From DASXSB01 sp036506275 (GTDB taxonomy: Bacteria > Methylomirabilota > Methylomirabilia > Rokubacteriales > CSP1-6), in assembly GCA_036506275.1 (NCBI GenBank), contig DASXSB010000148.1:1-64000 (forward strand): a stretch of 64,000 nucleotides of DNA, given 5' to 3'. The translations under genes were made by a program, and so were the position numbers. Position 1 is the stretch's first letter; the number at the start of each line of letters is the position of its first letter. Positions 1 to 7,284 of this stretch are shown piece after piece. The notes under the pieces were generated by a model. That model searched no databases, was not told the DNA's origin, and saw nothing but the letters and a program-made list of their open reading frames with translations.

Positions 1-43
1 AAGCCCTCGAACGTTCCTGAATTCCACGAAAGGTGACCGACAT

Positions 44-1135
44 ATGGAGCGACGCGCGTTTCTGAGGACGATGGGTGTATCGGCGGCCGCGCTGGCGACC
101 GGACTCCCGCGCCCATGGCGGACGGCAGCAGCGACGGCGCCGGCGGGGTGGCGGAGCTTCGAGGTCGTGACCAAGGTGAACGTCCTCAACCCGAACGGCG
201 TCTCCCGCGCGTGGGTGCCCGTGCCTCTGATGACCGACACCGAGTATCAGAAGCGCCTCGGTGATAGCTGGAGTGGTAACGCCACCGTCGCCCGTCTGTA
301 CCGCGACGAGAAGTACGACGCGGGAATGGTGTACGGGGAGTGGCGCGAGGGCGAGCGCACGCCCTCGCTCGAGGTCGTCAGCCGGTTCGCCACCCAGGAA
401 CGAATCGTCGATCTCAGCAAACCGCCCGCGAACGTGGCCAGGGAGAGCCAGGCGACGCTCGACCGCTACCTGGCCCCCACCAAGCTCATCCCGATCGACG
501 GCGTCGTGCTCGAGACGTCGCGCGACATCACGCAGGGAGCGAAAACCGACATCGAGAAGGCGCGCGCGATCTACGAGTGGATCGTCGAGAACACGTTCCG
601 CGATCCGAAGGTCCGCGGGTGCGGGCTCGGTGACATCCGCACCATGCTGGAGACGCGCTACTTCGGGGGCAAGTGCGCCGATCTCAACGCGCTGTTCGTC
701 GGGCTCGCGCGGGCGGCGCGGATTCCCGCCCGTGACGTCTACGGTGTCCGCGCCGCCGACTCCAAGGAATTCAAGAGCCTCGGGAAGAGCGGCGACATCA
801 CGAAGGCACAGCACTGTCGCGCGGAGTTCTACACCGCCGACTATGGCTGGATCCCCGTCGATCCCGCCGACGTGCGGAAGGTCGTGCTCGAGGAGAAGCC
901 CGGGCTGACGCTGGCCGATCACGCTCCCCAGCGCGCGCGCGCGAAGCTATTCGGGCAGTGGGAGATGAACTACCTCGCCTACAACTACGCGCACGACGTC
1001 GCGCTGCCGAACTCGACGGGGGCGCCCCTCGCGTTCCTGATGTACCCGCAGTGCGAGACCGCCGAGGGACGTCGCGACAGCCTGGACCCGCCGAGCGTCA
1101 AGTACGAGATCACGTCGCGCGAGGTGAGCGGCTAG
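44..1135 (+). CDS. Tat-exported transglutaminase-like protein
   Basis: The 363-residue product begins with a twin-arginine signal (RRAFLR at residues 3-8, then an Ala-rich hydrophobic stretch to about residue 31), so export through Tat is likely. A transglutaminase-like fold follows, with the catalytic triad visible as Cys211 (GGKCADL), His257 (AQHCRAE) and Asp273 (IPVDPAD). Such domains in bacteria are usually peptidases or amidases on secreted proteins or cell wall; the substrate here is unknown. A GAAAGGTGA ribosome site lies just upstream of the ATG. The gene converges on the CcdA-like gene downstream. The fold assignment is solid; the function is inferred. Confidence 0.8.
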   Translation: MERRAFLRTMGVSAAALATGLPRPWRTAAATAPAGWRSFEVVTKVNVLNPNGVSRAWVPVPLMTDTEYQKRLGDSWSGNATVARLYRDEKYDAGMVYGEWREGERTPSLEVVSRFATQERIVDLSKPPANVARESQATLDRYLAPTKLIPIDGVVLETSRDITQGAKTDIEKARAIYEWIVENTFRDPKVRGCGLGDIRTMLETRYFGGKCADLNALFVGLARAARIPARDVYGVRAADSKEFKSLGKSGDITKAQHCRAEFYTADYGWIPVDPADVRKVVLEEKPGLTLADHAPQRARAKLFGQWEMNYLAYNYAHDVALPNSTGAPLAFLMYPQCETAEGRRDSLDPPSVKYEITSREVSG

Positions 1136-1189
1136 CCGCCCGTTCGCAACGGCCGCGCGAGCGCCGAGCGCCCCCGCGGCTGTCTCGCC

Positions 1190-1891
1190 TCAGAAGCGGC
1201 TGGTGAGGTCGATCAGCCAGCCCGGCATCAGGTCGACGAGCCGCGTCTCGATCACGCGGTCGCCTCCCGAGAGGGTGAGCACGCCCACCACGATGAACGC
1301 CACGCCCGTGAGTGGCTTCGCGTAGCGCACCACCGTGGCCACGCGATGCCCGAGCGCCTCCTGCGACACGTAGGCGAGCGCCGCCAGCGGAAGCGCGGCG
1401 CCGAGGCTGAAGGCGGCGATGACGGCGGTGGCGCCGGGAAGGCTGGTGCGCTGAGCGGCGAGGGTGATGGCGGCGGCGAGCGTCGGGCCTGCGCACGGGC
1501 TCCAGATGGCGCCGAGCAGGATTCCCACCACGAGATAGCCCTGCCAGCTCGCGGGCGCGATGCGCTGGAGCGCGCCGGCGGCGCGGGCGGCGAGGGGATG
1601 GCTGACACGCATCAGGCCCGTTTCGAGCCGCGTGCTCAGCAGCACGATGCCGACGACGACGAGGAGCACGGCGGCCACCGCGCGCACGAGGTCACGATCG
1701 ATCGCGAAGCCGGCCAGCGCGAAGACGAGCCCGAGCACCGCCGACGAGCCCGCGAGGCCGGCCGCGAGGGCGACGGGCGCGAGCCGGTGCCGCTGGAGCG
1801 CGGTCGACGTCGCGATGAGCGCGAGCGGAAGAACGCAGGGGGAGAGGACGGTGAGGGCGCCGGCCGTGAAGCTCAGCAGGCACGCCGTCAC
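1190..1891 (-). CDS. CcdA/DsbD-type transmembrane thiol-disulfide transporter
   Basis: This 233-residue polytopic membrane protein (about six hydrophobic segments) carries two Cys-Pro-type motifs, LSPCVLP (Cys19) and SPCAGP (Cys133), which are the redox pair of CcdA and the DsbD transmembrane domain. The family moves electrons from cytoplasmic thioredoxin to extracytoplasmic thiol proteins. It starts with GTG only 10 bp after the thioredoxin-like gene stops, so the two are probably an operon and that exported thioredoxin is the likely electron acceptor. No ResB or other cytochrome c maturation gene is nearby, so a specific role in cytochrome maturation cannot be claimed. Confidence 0.8.
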   Translation of the reverse strand: MTACLLSFTAGALTVLSPCVLPLALIATSTALQRHRLAPVALAAGLAGSSAVLGLVFALAGFAIDRDLVRAVAAVLLVVVGIVLLSTRLETGLMRVSHPLAARAAGALQRIAPASWQGYLVVGILLGAIWSPCAGPTLAAAITLAAQRTSLPGATAVIAAFSLGAALPLAALAYVSQEALGHRVATVVRYAKPLTGVAFIVVGVLTLSGGDRVIETRLVDLMPGWLIDLTSRF

Positions 1892-1901
1892 CGGCGGTCC
1901 C

Positions 1902-2294
1902 TCAGAGCGCGCTCTGGAAGAGCGCGCGCACGGCGACGGGATCGGTGACCGCGGTCGAGCGCATGCGCTCCGTGCGCCCGTTGAAGGCGATCAGCGTGCT
2001 CTGCATTTGCACGTTCAGGTCGCGCAGGGCGTCCTTGCTCGCGTCGTAGTCGATCACGAACACGAGGGCGTCGGCGAATGCCTTCTCCCGCGACAGCTCG
2101 TCCACGATCGGCTGCTGCTTGCGACAGTTCGGACACCAGGACGCCGTCACGAAGACAATGATCGGTTTGCCGGCCTGCTGCGCGTCCAGGAACGCTTGCT
2201 TGGTATAGGTCGTGACCTGGGCCGCCCCGCCCACCGCCGGCAGCAAGGCCAGCGCGAGGAGGACGAGGCACGAGACCCGAAGGACCTTGATCAT
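1902..2294 (-). CDS. exported thioredoxin-like protein (CPNC active site)
   Basis: The 130-residue product has a hydrophobic signal sequence (about residues 1-24, ending near VGGAAQ) and a thioredoxin fold with an atypical redox motif WCPNC (Cys54 and Cys57). The ATG at 2294 is chosen because it is preceded by GGGAGG and places the signal peptide at the N terminus; a much longer open frame upstream only reads through the antisense of other genes. It sits between the anti-sigma-like gene and the CcdA-like gene on the same strand, consistent with a periplasmic thiol reductase supplied with electrons by CcdA. Confidence 0.78.
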   Translation of the reverse strand: MIKVLRVSCLVLLALALLPAVGGAAQVTTYTKQAFLDAQQAGKPIIVFVTASWCPNCRKQQPIVDELSREKAFADALVFVIDYDASKDALRDLNVQMQSTLIAFNGRTERMRSTAVTDPVAVRALFQSAL

Positions 2295-2350
2295 GCGGCC
2301 TCCCGACAATCTCACGGCGAAGGATATCACGCGGGACGGAGCGGTCCGGC

Positions 2351-2614
2351 CTACGAGCGGGGTTGCTCCGCGTCGCGGCGGCTCTTGAGGACGGCGCGAA
2401 GCCGCTGCTTCAGCTCGCGCGGGATCTCGACCTCGCGGAGCTGACGGGTCGCCTTGATGGCGCCGCGATACGTGTTCACGAAGGCGACGCAGGGGGGGCA
2501 GCCTTCGATGTGCCACTCGAGGAGCTCGCGGGTCTCGCGAGGCAGCGTCCCGTCGAGGTAATCGCCGAGCAGCTCGGCGATCTGACGACATTCGAGGTCG
2601 TTGGGATCGGACAT
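2351..2614 (-). CDS. zinc-finger (ZAS/zf-HC2) anti-sigma-like protein
   Basis: An 87-residue soluble protein with the zinc-binding anti-sigma pattern: Cys9 followed by His35-x3-Cys39-x2-Cys42. There is no transmembrane segment, so it would be a cytoplasmic ZAS-type protein; in RsrA-like members the same residues sense thiol oxidation. No ECF sigma factor gene is adjacent, which is unusual for this family. The thioredoxin-like and CcdA-like genes follow on the same strand, so a disulfide-stress link is a reasonable inference. An in-frame ATG at 2623 is an alternative start; neither has a clear ribosome site. Confidence 0.7.
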   Translation of the reverse strand: MSDPNDLECRQIAELLGDYLDGTLPRETRELLEWHIEGCPPCVAFVNTYRGAIKATRQLREVEIPRELKQRLRAVLKSRRDAEQPRS

Positions 2615-2621
2615 CGTACCC

Positions 2622-2627
2622 ATTATA
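2622..2627 (-). promoter_or_regulatory. perfect -10 hexamer over the anti-sigma start (leaderless transcript?)
   Basis: The minus strand reads TATAAT here, about 7 nt before the ATG at 2614. If used, transcription would begin at or next to the start codon and the mRNA would be leaderless, which fits the missing Shine-Dalgarno sequence. No TTGACA-like -35 element is found at the usual distance, so this remains tentative. Confidence 0.35.
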
Positions 2628-2708
2628 TGAAGATGTCGGAGGGTGGGGGAGGGATTCGGCCCAGAGGCCAGGTAGACGGAATCCCACCCTGACCGTATCC
2701 TGCGCGGC

Positions 2709-3752
2709 GTGCCGCTCCGCGTCGCGCTCCTGTCTCCTTTCGCCCCGCCCTCCGTCCGTGGCAACGCCATCACCGTCTCCCGCATCGCGCGTGGTCTGCA
2801 GGCGCGCGGCGTCGACGTCCGCGTCTGGGACCTCGCGACGGCCTCCGAGCGGTCGGTCGCGGATGACATCGACGCCTACCAGCCCTCGCTCGTCCACGCC
2901 TTTCACGCTTACCGGACGGGGCCATGCGCGCTGCGCCTCGCTCGGCGCGCGGAGCTTCCGCTGATCGTGACCCTCACCGGTACCGATGCGAATCACGACT
3001 TGTTCGATGGTGCCCGCGCCGCCACCGTCCGCCACGTCCTCGAGGGCGCGCATCGCATCACCGTCTTCCACGATTCCATCGCGGAGCGGGTGACGGCCGC
3101 CCTTCCCGATGCCGCGACACGCGTGCTCGTCGTCCCGCAGGCGGTGAGCCTCGAGCCGGGAGACCCCTTCGACCTGGCGCGGGCCGGATTCTCCGGGCCG
3201 CACGTGCTCTTCGTCTTCCTGGGCGGCGTACGGCCGGTGAAGCGTCCGCGGCTGCCGCTTCCCGCCTTCGACCGCGTGCTGGCGCGGGCGCCCGAAGTCC
3301 GGTTGCTGTACGCGGGGCCCGTGCTGGATCCCGACGAGGGCGAGGCGCTTCTCCGCGCGCTGCGCTCGCGGCCGTGGGCGCGCCACGCGGGGGCGGTGCC
3401 GCACCGGCAGATCCACTCGCTGCTTGGTCAGGCCGACGTCGTGCTGAACTGTTCGAGCTCGGAAGGCGGCATGGCGAACTCCGTGTTAGAGGCGCTCACG
3501 ATGGAGCGAGCCGTGCTCGCCTCCGACATTCCCGGCAACCGCTCGCTGATCGACGACGGCGTCACCGGACTCGTCTTCCGTGACGACGCCGACCTTGAAG
3601 AACATGCGTACCGGCTGGCGCGCGACCCCGAGCTACGCCGGCGTCTCGGGCGGGCGGGGCGTGAGCGCGTGGAGGGGCAGTATCCGCCCGCGCGCGAGAT
3701 CGATGGCTACGTGGACCTCTACCGGACGCTCAGCCCCGTCGCCTCCCCGTGA
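2709..3752 (+). CDS. GT-B fold glycosyltransferase, family 4-like
   Basis: The 347-residue protein has the two-domain GT-B layout: an N-terminal acceptor domain opening with LLSPFAPP and a C-terminal donor-binding domain with FLGGVRPVKRP and the characteristic SSSEGGMANSVLEAL segment followed by SDIPGNRSLI. It would transfer a sugar from a nucleotide-sugar donor to an unidentified acceptor. The start is GTG, divergent from the anti-sigma-like gene. It stands alone, with no polysaccharide cluster around it, so the product cannot be named. Confidence 0.8.
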   Translation: MPLRVALLSPFAPPSVRGNAITVSRIARGLQARGVDVRVWDLATASERSVADDIDAYQPSLVHAFHAYRTGPCALRLARRAELPLIVTLTGTDANHDLFDGARAATVRHVLEGAHRITVFHDSIAERVTAALPDAATRVLVVPQAVSLEPGDPFDLARAGFSGPHVLFVFLGGVRPVKRPRLPLPAFDRVLARAPEVRLLYAGPVLDPDEGEALLRALRSRPWARHAGAVPHRQIHSLLGQADVVLNCSSSEGGMANSVLEALTMERAVLASDIPGNRSLIDDGVTGLVFRDDADLEEHAYRLARDPELRRRLGRAGRERVEGQYPPAREIDGYVDLYRTLSPVASP

Positions 3753-3847
3753 AGGCGGCGGGGCCGTTCCCGGGCGCCCACCACGCGGGAAGGAAGGCGC
3801 GACCGGGAACAGGGTTACCATGGGGCGAGGACGGTTGAGGGCCGTCG

Positions 3848-3876
3848 CTGGAACTCTCGGGTAACGTCCTTATAAT
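3848..3876 (+). promoter_or_regulatory. promoter of the moxR/vWA operon
   Basis: A perfect -10 hexamer TATAAT lies at 3871-3876, 33 bp before the moxR ATG. The hexamer at 17 bp spacing (CTGGAA, 3848-3853) is a weak -35. A GGAAGGAGAG ribosome site follows at 3896-3905. Confidence 0.55.
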
Positions 3877-3909
3877 GAACACGCTCGCCAGCTCCGGAAG
3901 GAGAGTGCG

Positions 3910-4923
3910 ATGACGCAGGAGTCGCGGGTTCAGGAGTTCGTGAGGGCTTTCGAGGGGCTACGCTCCGAAGTCGAGAAGGTGATCGTCGGCCACCGGGAGA
4001 TCATCAACCACGTCCTCGTCGGCATGTTCGCAGGCGGCCACGTGCTCCTGGAAGGCGTGCCCGGGCTCGGCAAGACGCTCCTCGTGAAGACCCTCGCGGA
4101 GGGCCTCGACCTCTCGTTCTCGCGCATTCAGTTCACGCCGGACCTGATGCCGGCCGACATCATCGGCACCAACATCATCGTGGAGGACGCCGACGGCCGG
4201 AAGCACTTCCAGTTCCAGCCCGGCCCGATCTTCGCGCACGTCCTCCTCGCCGACGAGATCAACCGGGCCACGCCCAAGACGCAGTCCGCGCTGCTGGAGG
4301 GCATGCAGGAAAGTTCGGTGACCGTCGCCGGTACCTCGCGCCCGCTCCCGGCGCCGTTCTTCGTCCTCGCCACCCAGAACCCGATCGAGATGGAAGGCAC
4401 CTATCCGCTGCCGGAAGCGCAGCTCGATCGCTTCCTCCTGAAGCTCCGCGTGCGCTATCCCGCCCTCGAGGAGCTGAACGCGATCATCGACCGCACGACG
4501 CAGTCGCGCACGGTGACCGTGCAGCAGGTCATGACGGGCCCCGCCGTGCTGACGTTCCGCGAGCTGGTCCGCGAGGTTCCCATCGCCTCCCACGTCCGGG
4601 ACTTCGCGTCGTCGATCGTCATGGCCACCCATCCGCAGTGGGACGGCGCCCCCGAGGTGAGCCGCCGCTTCGTCCGCTACGGTGCGAGTCCGCGCGGGGC
4701 GCAGGCGCTCGTGCTCGGCGCCAAGGTGCGGGCCCTCGCGGACGGCCGCTATAACGTGAGCGTCGACGATCTCCGCGCGCTGGCGGCGCCGGCGTTGCGC
4801 CATCGCATCATCCTCAACTTCGAAGGTGAGGCGGAGGGCGTGGACGTGGACAGCCTCATCGCCCAGATTGTCGAGAGCGCGGCGGGCGCGGTCACCCAGA
4901 CCCGAGAGACATTCCTCCGCTGA
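3910..4923 (+). CDS. MoxR-family AAA+ ATPase
   Basis: The 337-residue protein shows Walker A GVPGLGKT (residues 49-56), Walker B LLADEINRA (112-120) and the sensor region ATQNPIE of MoxR proteins. MoxR ATPases act as chaperone-like partners of von Willebrand A proteins encoded beside them. It is the first gene of a five-gene operon: membrane protein, DUF58 protein, triple-vWA protein and TPR protein. This matches the Bat/Yea-type arrangement linked in other bacteria to envelope stress or periplasmic protein maturation. The client is unknown. Confidence 0.9.
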   Translation: MTQESRVQEFVRAFEGLRSEVEKVIVGHREIINHVLVGMFAGGHVLLEGVPGLGKTLLVKTLAEGLDLSFSRIQFTPDLMPADIIGTNIIVEDADGRKHFQFQPGPIFAHVLLADEINRATPKTQSALLEGMQESSVTVAGTSRPLPAPFFVLATQNPIEMEGTYPLPEAQLDRFLLKLRVRYPALEELNAIIDRTTQSRTVTVQQVMTGPAVLTFRELVREVPIASHVRDFASSIVMATHPQWDGAPEVSRRFVRYGASPRGAQALVLGAKVRALADGRYNVSVDDLRALAAPALRHRIILNFEGEAEGVDVDSLIAQIVESAAGAVTQTRETFLR

Positions 4924-4937
4924 CCCAGGAGAACACG

Positions 4938-6383
4938 ATGGCCCAGGTCGACGTTCTCGACCGACTCGTCTCCACCGTGTCCGCCCAGGTGCGCTGGCGC
5001 CGCGCCGAGCACTACGGTCTGCGGGGCGCCTTCTACGGCGCGCTCGTCGCGGCGGCCGTCCTCTTCTTCAAGGCGGCGCTGGGCGGCGTCGCCATCGTGG
5101 TGGCGGCGGTGGTGCTGGTGGCGGCCGCCCTCGCCGGCGGTCTCGCCGGGTTCGCGCGCCGGGTGCCGCCCGCGGAGGCGGCGCGGCTCGCCGACCGCGC
5201 GTTCGAGTTGCAAGACCGGGTGGCGACCGCCCTCGAGTGGGCGAAGCGCGAGGACCGCACGCCGCTCGTGGAGGCGCTCGTCACCGACGCCACCACGCGC
5301 GTGGAGCATCTCGCGCCGAAGCAGATCGTCCGGCGCGTGTTACCGCGCGAGGCGCGCGCGCTGCCGTTGCCGCTGGCGGCCGCGGTATTCTTCGCGCTGG
5401 CGCCGCCCGTGCCCCTTCCCATCCCGCACCTTCCCGACTTCTCGGCGGCGCGCGAAGACGATCCGACGCCGGAGCGGGCAGGGACGCCGATGGTGCAGGA
5501 CACCATGCGTCCGCTCCCGAAGGACCCGCTCAAGCGGCCGTCGTTCGAGGAGCGCGATTTCACCGCGCGCCCGGGCTCGCCGGGGGCCGCCACCACGGGC
5601 GACCTCTCCGCCATCTTCAAGGACACCGCGCTCGCCCATCAGCGACCCGACTTCAACTCGTTTCTGAAGAAGGGCGACGAGCGTTTGAAGATGCTCGAAC
5701 AGCTGGATAGGCTCCCTGACCTCCAGTCGGATTTCACCTCGAGCCAGTACAAGATGGTCTTCCGGAAGTCGAAGGCGCTCACGGGCGGGCTGCGCCCCGA
5801 TCAGATCTCGCCCCAGAAGCTGCGCGAGCTCCTCGACGAGATGGAGCGCCTCGGCCGCAAGGGCGGCAACTGGTCGCCGGACGCCGCCGAAGGCATGGAG
5901 GCGCTCGAAGGCGGCAACCAGGACAAAGCGCTCGAGGCCATGGAGAAGGCGCTCAACAAGATGCGCGCGCAGGAAGAGGCGCAGCGCTCGGGCAAGAACC
6001 TCCGGGGCGGGCGCGAGGGCGACCGCGCCGGCAGCCGCAGTCGAGGCAGCGAGGGCGGCGGTCCCGAGGACCAGGACTTCGGCGAAGGCGAGGGACTCCT
6101 GCCCGGGAAAGGAAAGAGTCCCTCTCCCAAGGGCGAAGCGAGCCGGCGCTTGCAGGCGAGTCCCTACGACGCGAGCGTGGAGGGCGATTCCCGTCGCGGA
6201 CGCAAGGAGAGCTACGACACCAACATGACGGGGCGCGGCGGCAAGATGCCGTCGCGGCTCCAGTACCTCGGCGTGATCGGGCAATACCGGAAGATGATGG
6301 AGGACGCCATCACGCGGGAGTCGGTGCCCCGCGACTACCACGGCCAGATCCGCGACTACTTCCAGGCGCTGGACGAGCGCTGA
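4938..6383 (+). CDS. membrane-anchored protein of the MoxR/vWA operon (DUF4175-like)
   Basis: The 481-residue protein has two N-terminal transmembrane helices (about residues 28-75), a third hydrophobic segment near 139-160, and a long charged, Gly/Ser/Arg-rich region with a coiled-coil-like part around residues 230-350. The layout resembles DUF4175-type proteins found with moxR and DUF58 genes, but no catalytic motif is visible. It lies 14 bp after moxR and ends 3 bp before the DUF58 gene, so it is almost certainly co-translated with them and may anchor or scaffold the complex. Confidence 0.65.
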   Translation: MAQVDVLDRLVSTVSAQVRWRRAEHYGLRGAFYGALVAAAVLFFKAALGGVAIVVAAVVLVAAALAGGLAGFARRVPPAEAARLADRAFELQDRVATALEWAKREDRTPLVEALVTDATTRVEHLAPKQIVRRVLPREARALPLPLAAAVFFALAPPVPLPIPHLPDFSAAREDDPTPERAGTPMVQDTMRPLPKDPLKRPSFEERDFTARPGSPGAATTGDLSAIFKDTALAHQRPDFNSFLKKGDERLKMLEQLDRLPDLQSDFTSSQYKMVFRKSKALTGGLRPDQISPQKLRELLDEMERLGRKGGNWSPDAAEGMEALEGGNQDKALEAMEKALNKMRAQEEAQRSGKNLRGGREGDRAGSRSRGSEGGGPEDQDFGEGEGLLPGKGKSPSPKGEASRRLQASPYDASVEGDSRRGRKESYDTNMTGRGGKMPSRLQYLGVIGQYRKMMEDAITRESVPRDYHGQIRDYFQALDER

Positions 6384-6386
6384 GTC

Positions 6387-7274
6387 GTGCCTGTTTCCCG
6401 GCTTTCGCTGTTCACGCCGGAATTCCTGGCGCAGCTCGAACGTCTCTCGCTCGCGTCCCGGCGCACGTTTCGCGGCCGCACCAAGGGGGAGCGCCGGAGC
6501 CCGCGCAAGGGCCAGAGCGTGGAGTTCTCCGACTACCGCGCGTACGGCCACGGCGACGACCTCCGCTACGTCGACTGGAACATCTACGGCCGCACCGACC
6601 GTCTCCACGTGAAGCTCTTCGTCGACGAGGAGGACCTCTGCCTCCACCTGCTCATCGACGCCTCCGCGTCGATGGACTTCGGACGTCCCACCAAGCTGTC
6701 CTACGCGGTGCGGCTGGCGGCCGCGCTCGGCTTCGTGGGGCTCGTGAACCTGGAGCGCGTGGGAGTGGGCGTGCTGCGCCAGCAAGTGGCGGAGGGCTGG
6801 CCGCCCGCGCGCGGGCGCAATCAGTTCATGGGTCTCGTCGACTTTCTCGCCAACGTGCAACCGGGCGGGCGCACGAGCCTCAACGCCGGCCTCGCGAACT
6901 ACGCCATGCGCGCGCGCGACGCGGGGGTGGCGGTGGTGATGTCGGACCTGCTCGATCCCGATGGCTACGAGGCGGGTCTGCGCGCCCTCCTCGAGCGACG
7001 CTTCGACATCCACGTCGTGCACCTGCTCGCTCCCGACGAGATGAATCCCGAGTTCGCGGGCGATCTCCGCCTCGTCGACAGCGAGACGGGGGAGCTCCGT
7101 GAGCTCTCCGTCGACGGTGATGCGCTGCGCGCGTACCGGCGGCGCCTCCACGAGTTCCTGGAGCGCCTGGAGACCTTTTGTCGCACCAAGGAAATCGGGT
7201 ATCACCGGGTCATCACGGACACGCCGGTGGAGGGCTTCGTGCTCTCGCAGCTGAAGGGGCTGGTGCTCGCATGA
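6387..7274 (+). CDS. DUF58 domain protein
   Basis: The 295-residue protein carries the DUF58 signature: RSPRKGQSVEFSDYR, then GDDLRYVDWN, followed by a vWA-like segment with LIDASASMDFG, a MIDAS-type metal-binding motif. DUF58 proteins are the constant partners of MoxR ATPases. The start is GTG, 3 bp after the preceding stop. No membrane segment is obvious, so this would be the cytoplasmic partner linking the ATPase to the membrane vWA protein downstream. Confidence 0.88.
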   Translation: MPVSRLSLFTPEFLAQLERLSLASRRTFRGRTKGERRSPRKGQSVEFSDYRAYGHGDDLRYVDWNIYGRTDRLHVKLFVDEEDLCLHLLIDASASMDFGRPTKLSYAVRLAAALGFVGLVNLERVGVGVLRQQVAEGWPPARGRNQFMGLVDFLANVQPGGRTSLNAGLANYAMRARDAGVAVVMSDLLDPDGYEAGLRALLERRFDIHVVHLLAPDEMNPEFAGDLRLVDSETGELRELSVDGDALRAYRRRLHEFLERLETFCRTKEIGYHRVITDTPVEGFVLSQLKGLVLA

Positions 7275-7284
7275 AAGGGCCGGC

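Noticed and set aside
1136..1189. Possible terminator hairpin GCCGCG/CGCGGC between convergent genes
   Set aside because: The stem is only 6 bp with a 17-nt loop and a poor T-tract.
1902..3416. A 504-codon minus-strand reading including the thioredoxin-like gene
   Set aside because: Only the last 130 residues, beginning with the signal peptide at 2294, are protein-like; the rest is antisense to the glycosyltransferase and anti-sigma genes.
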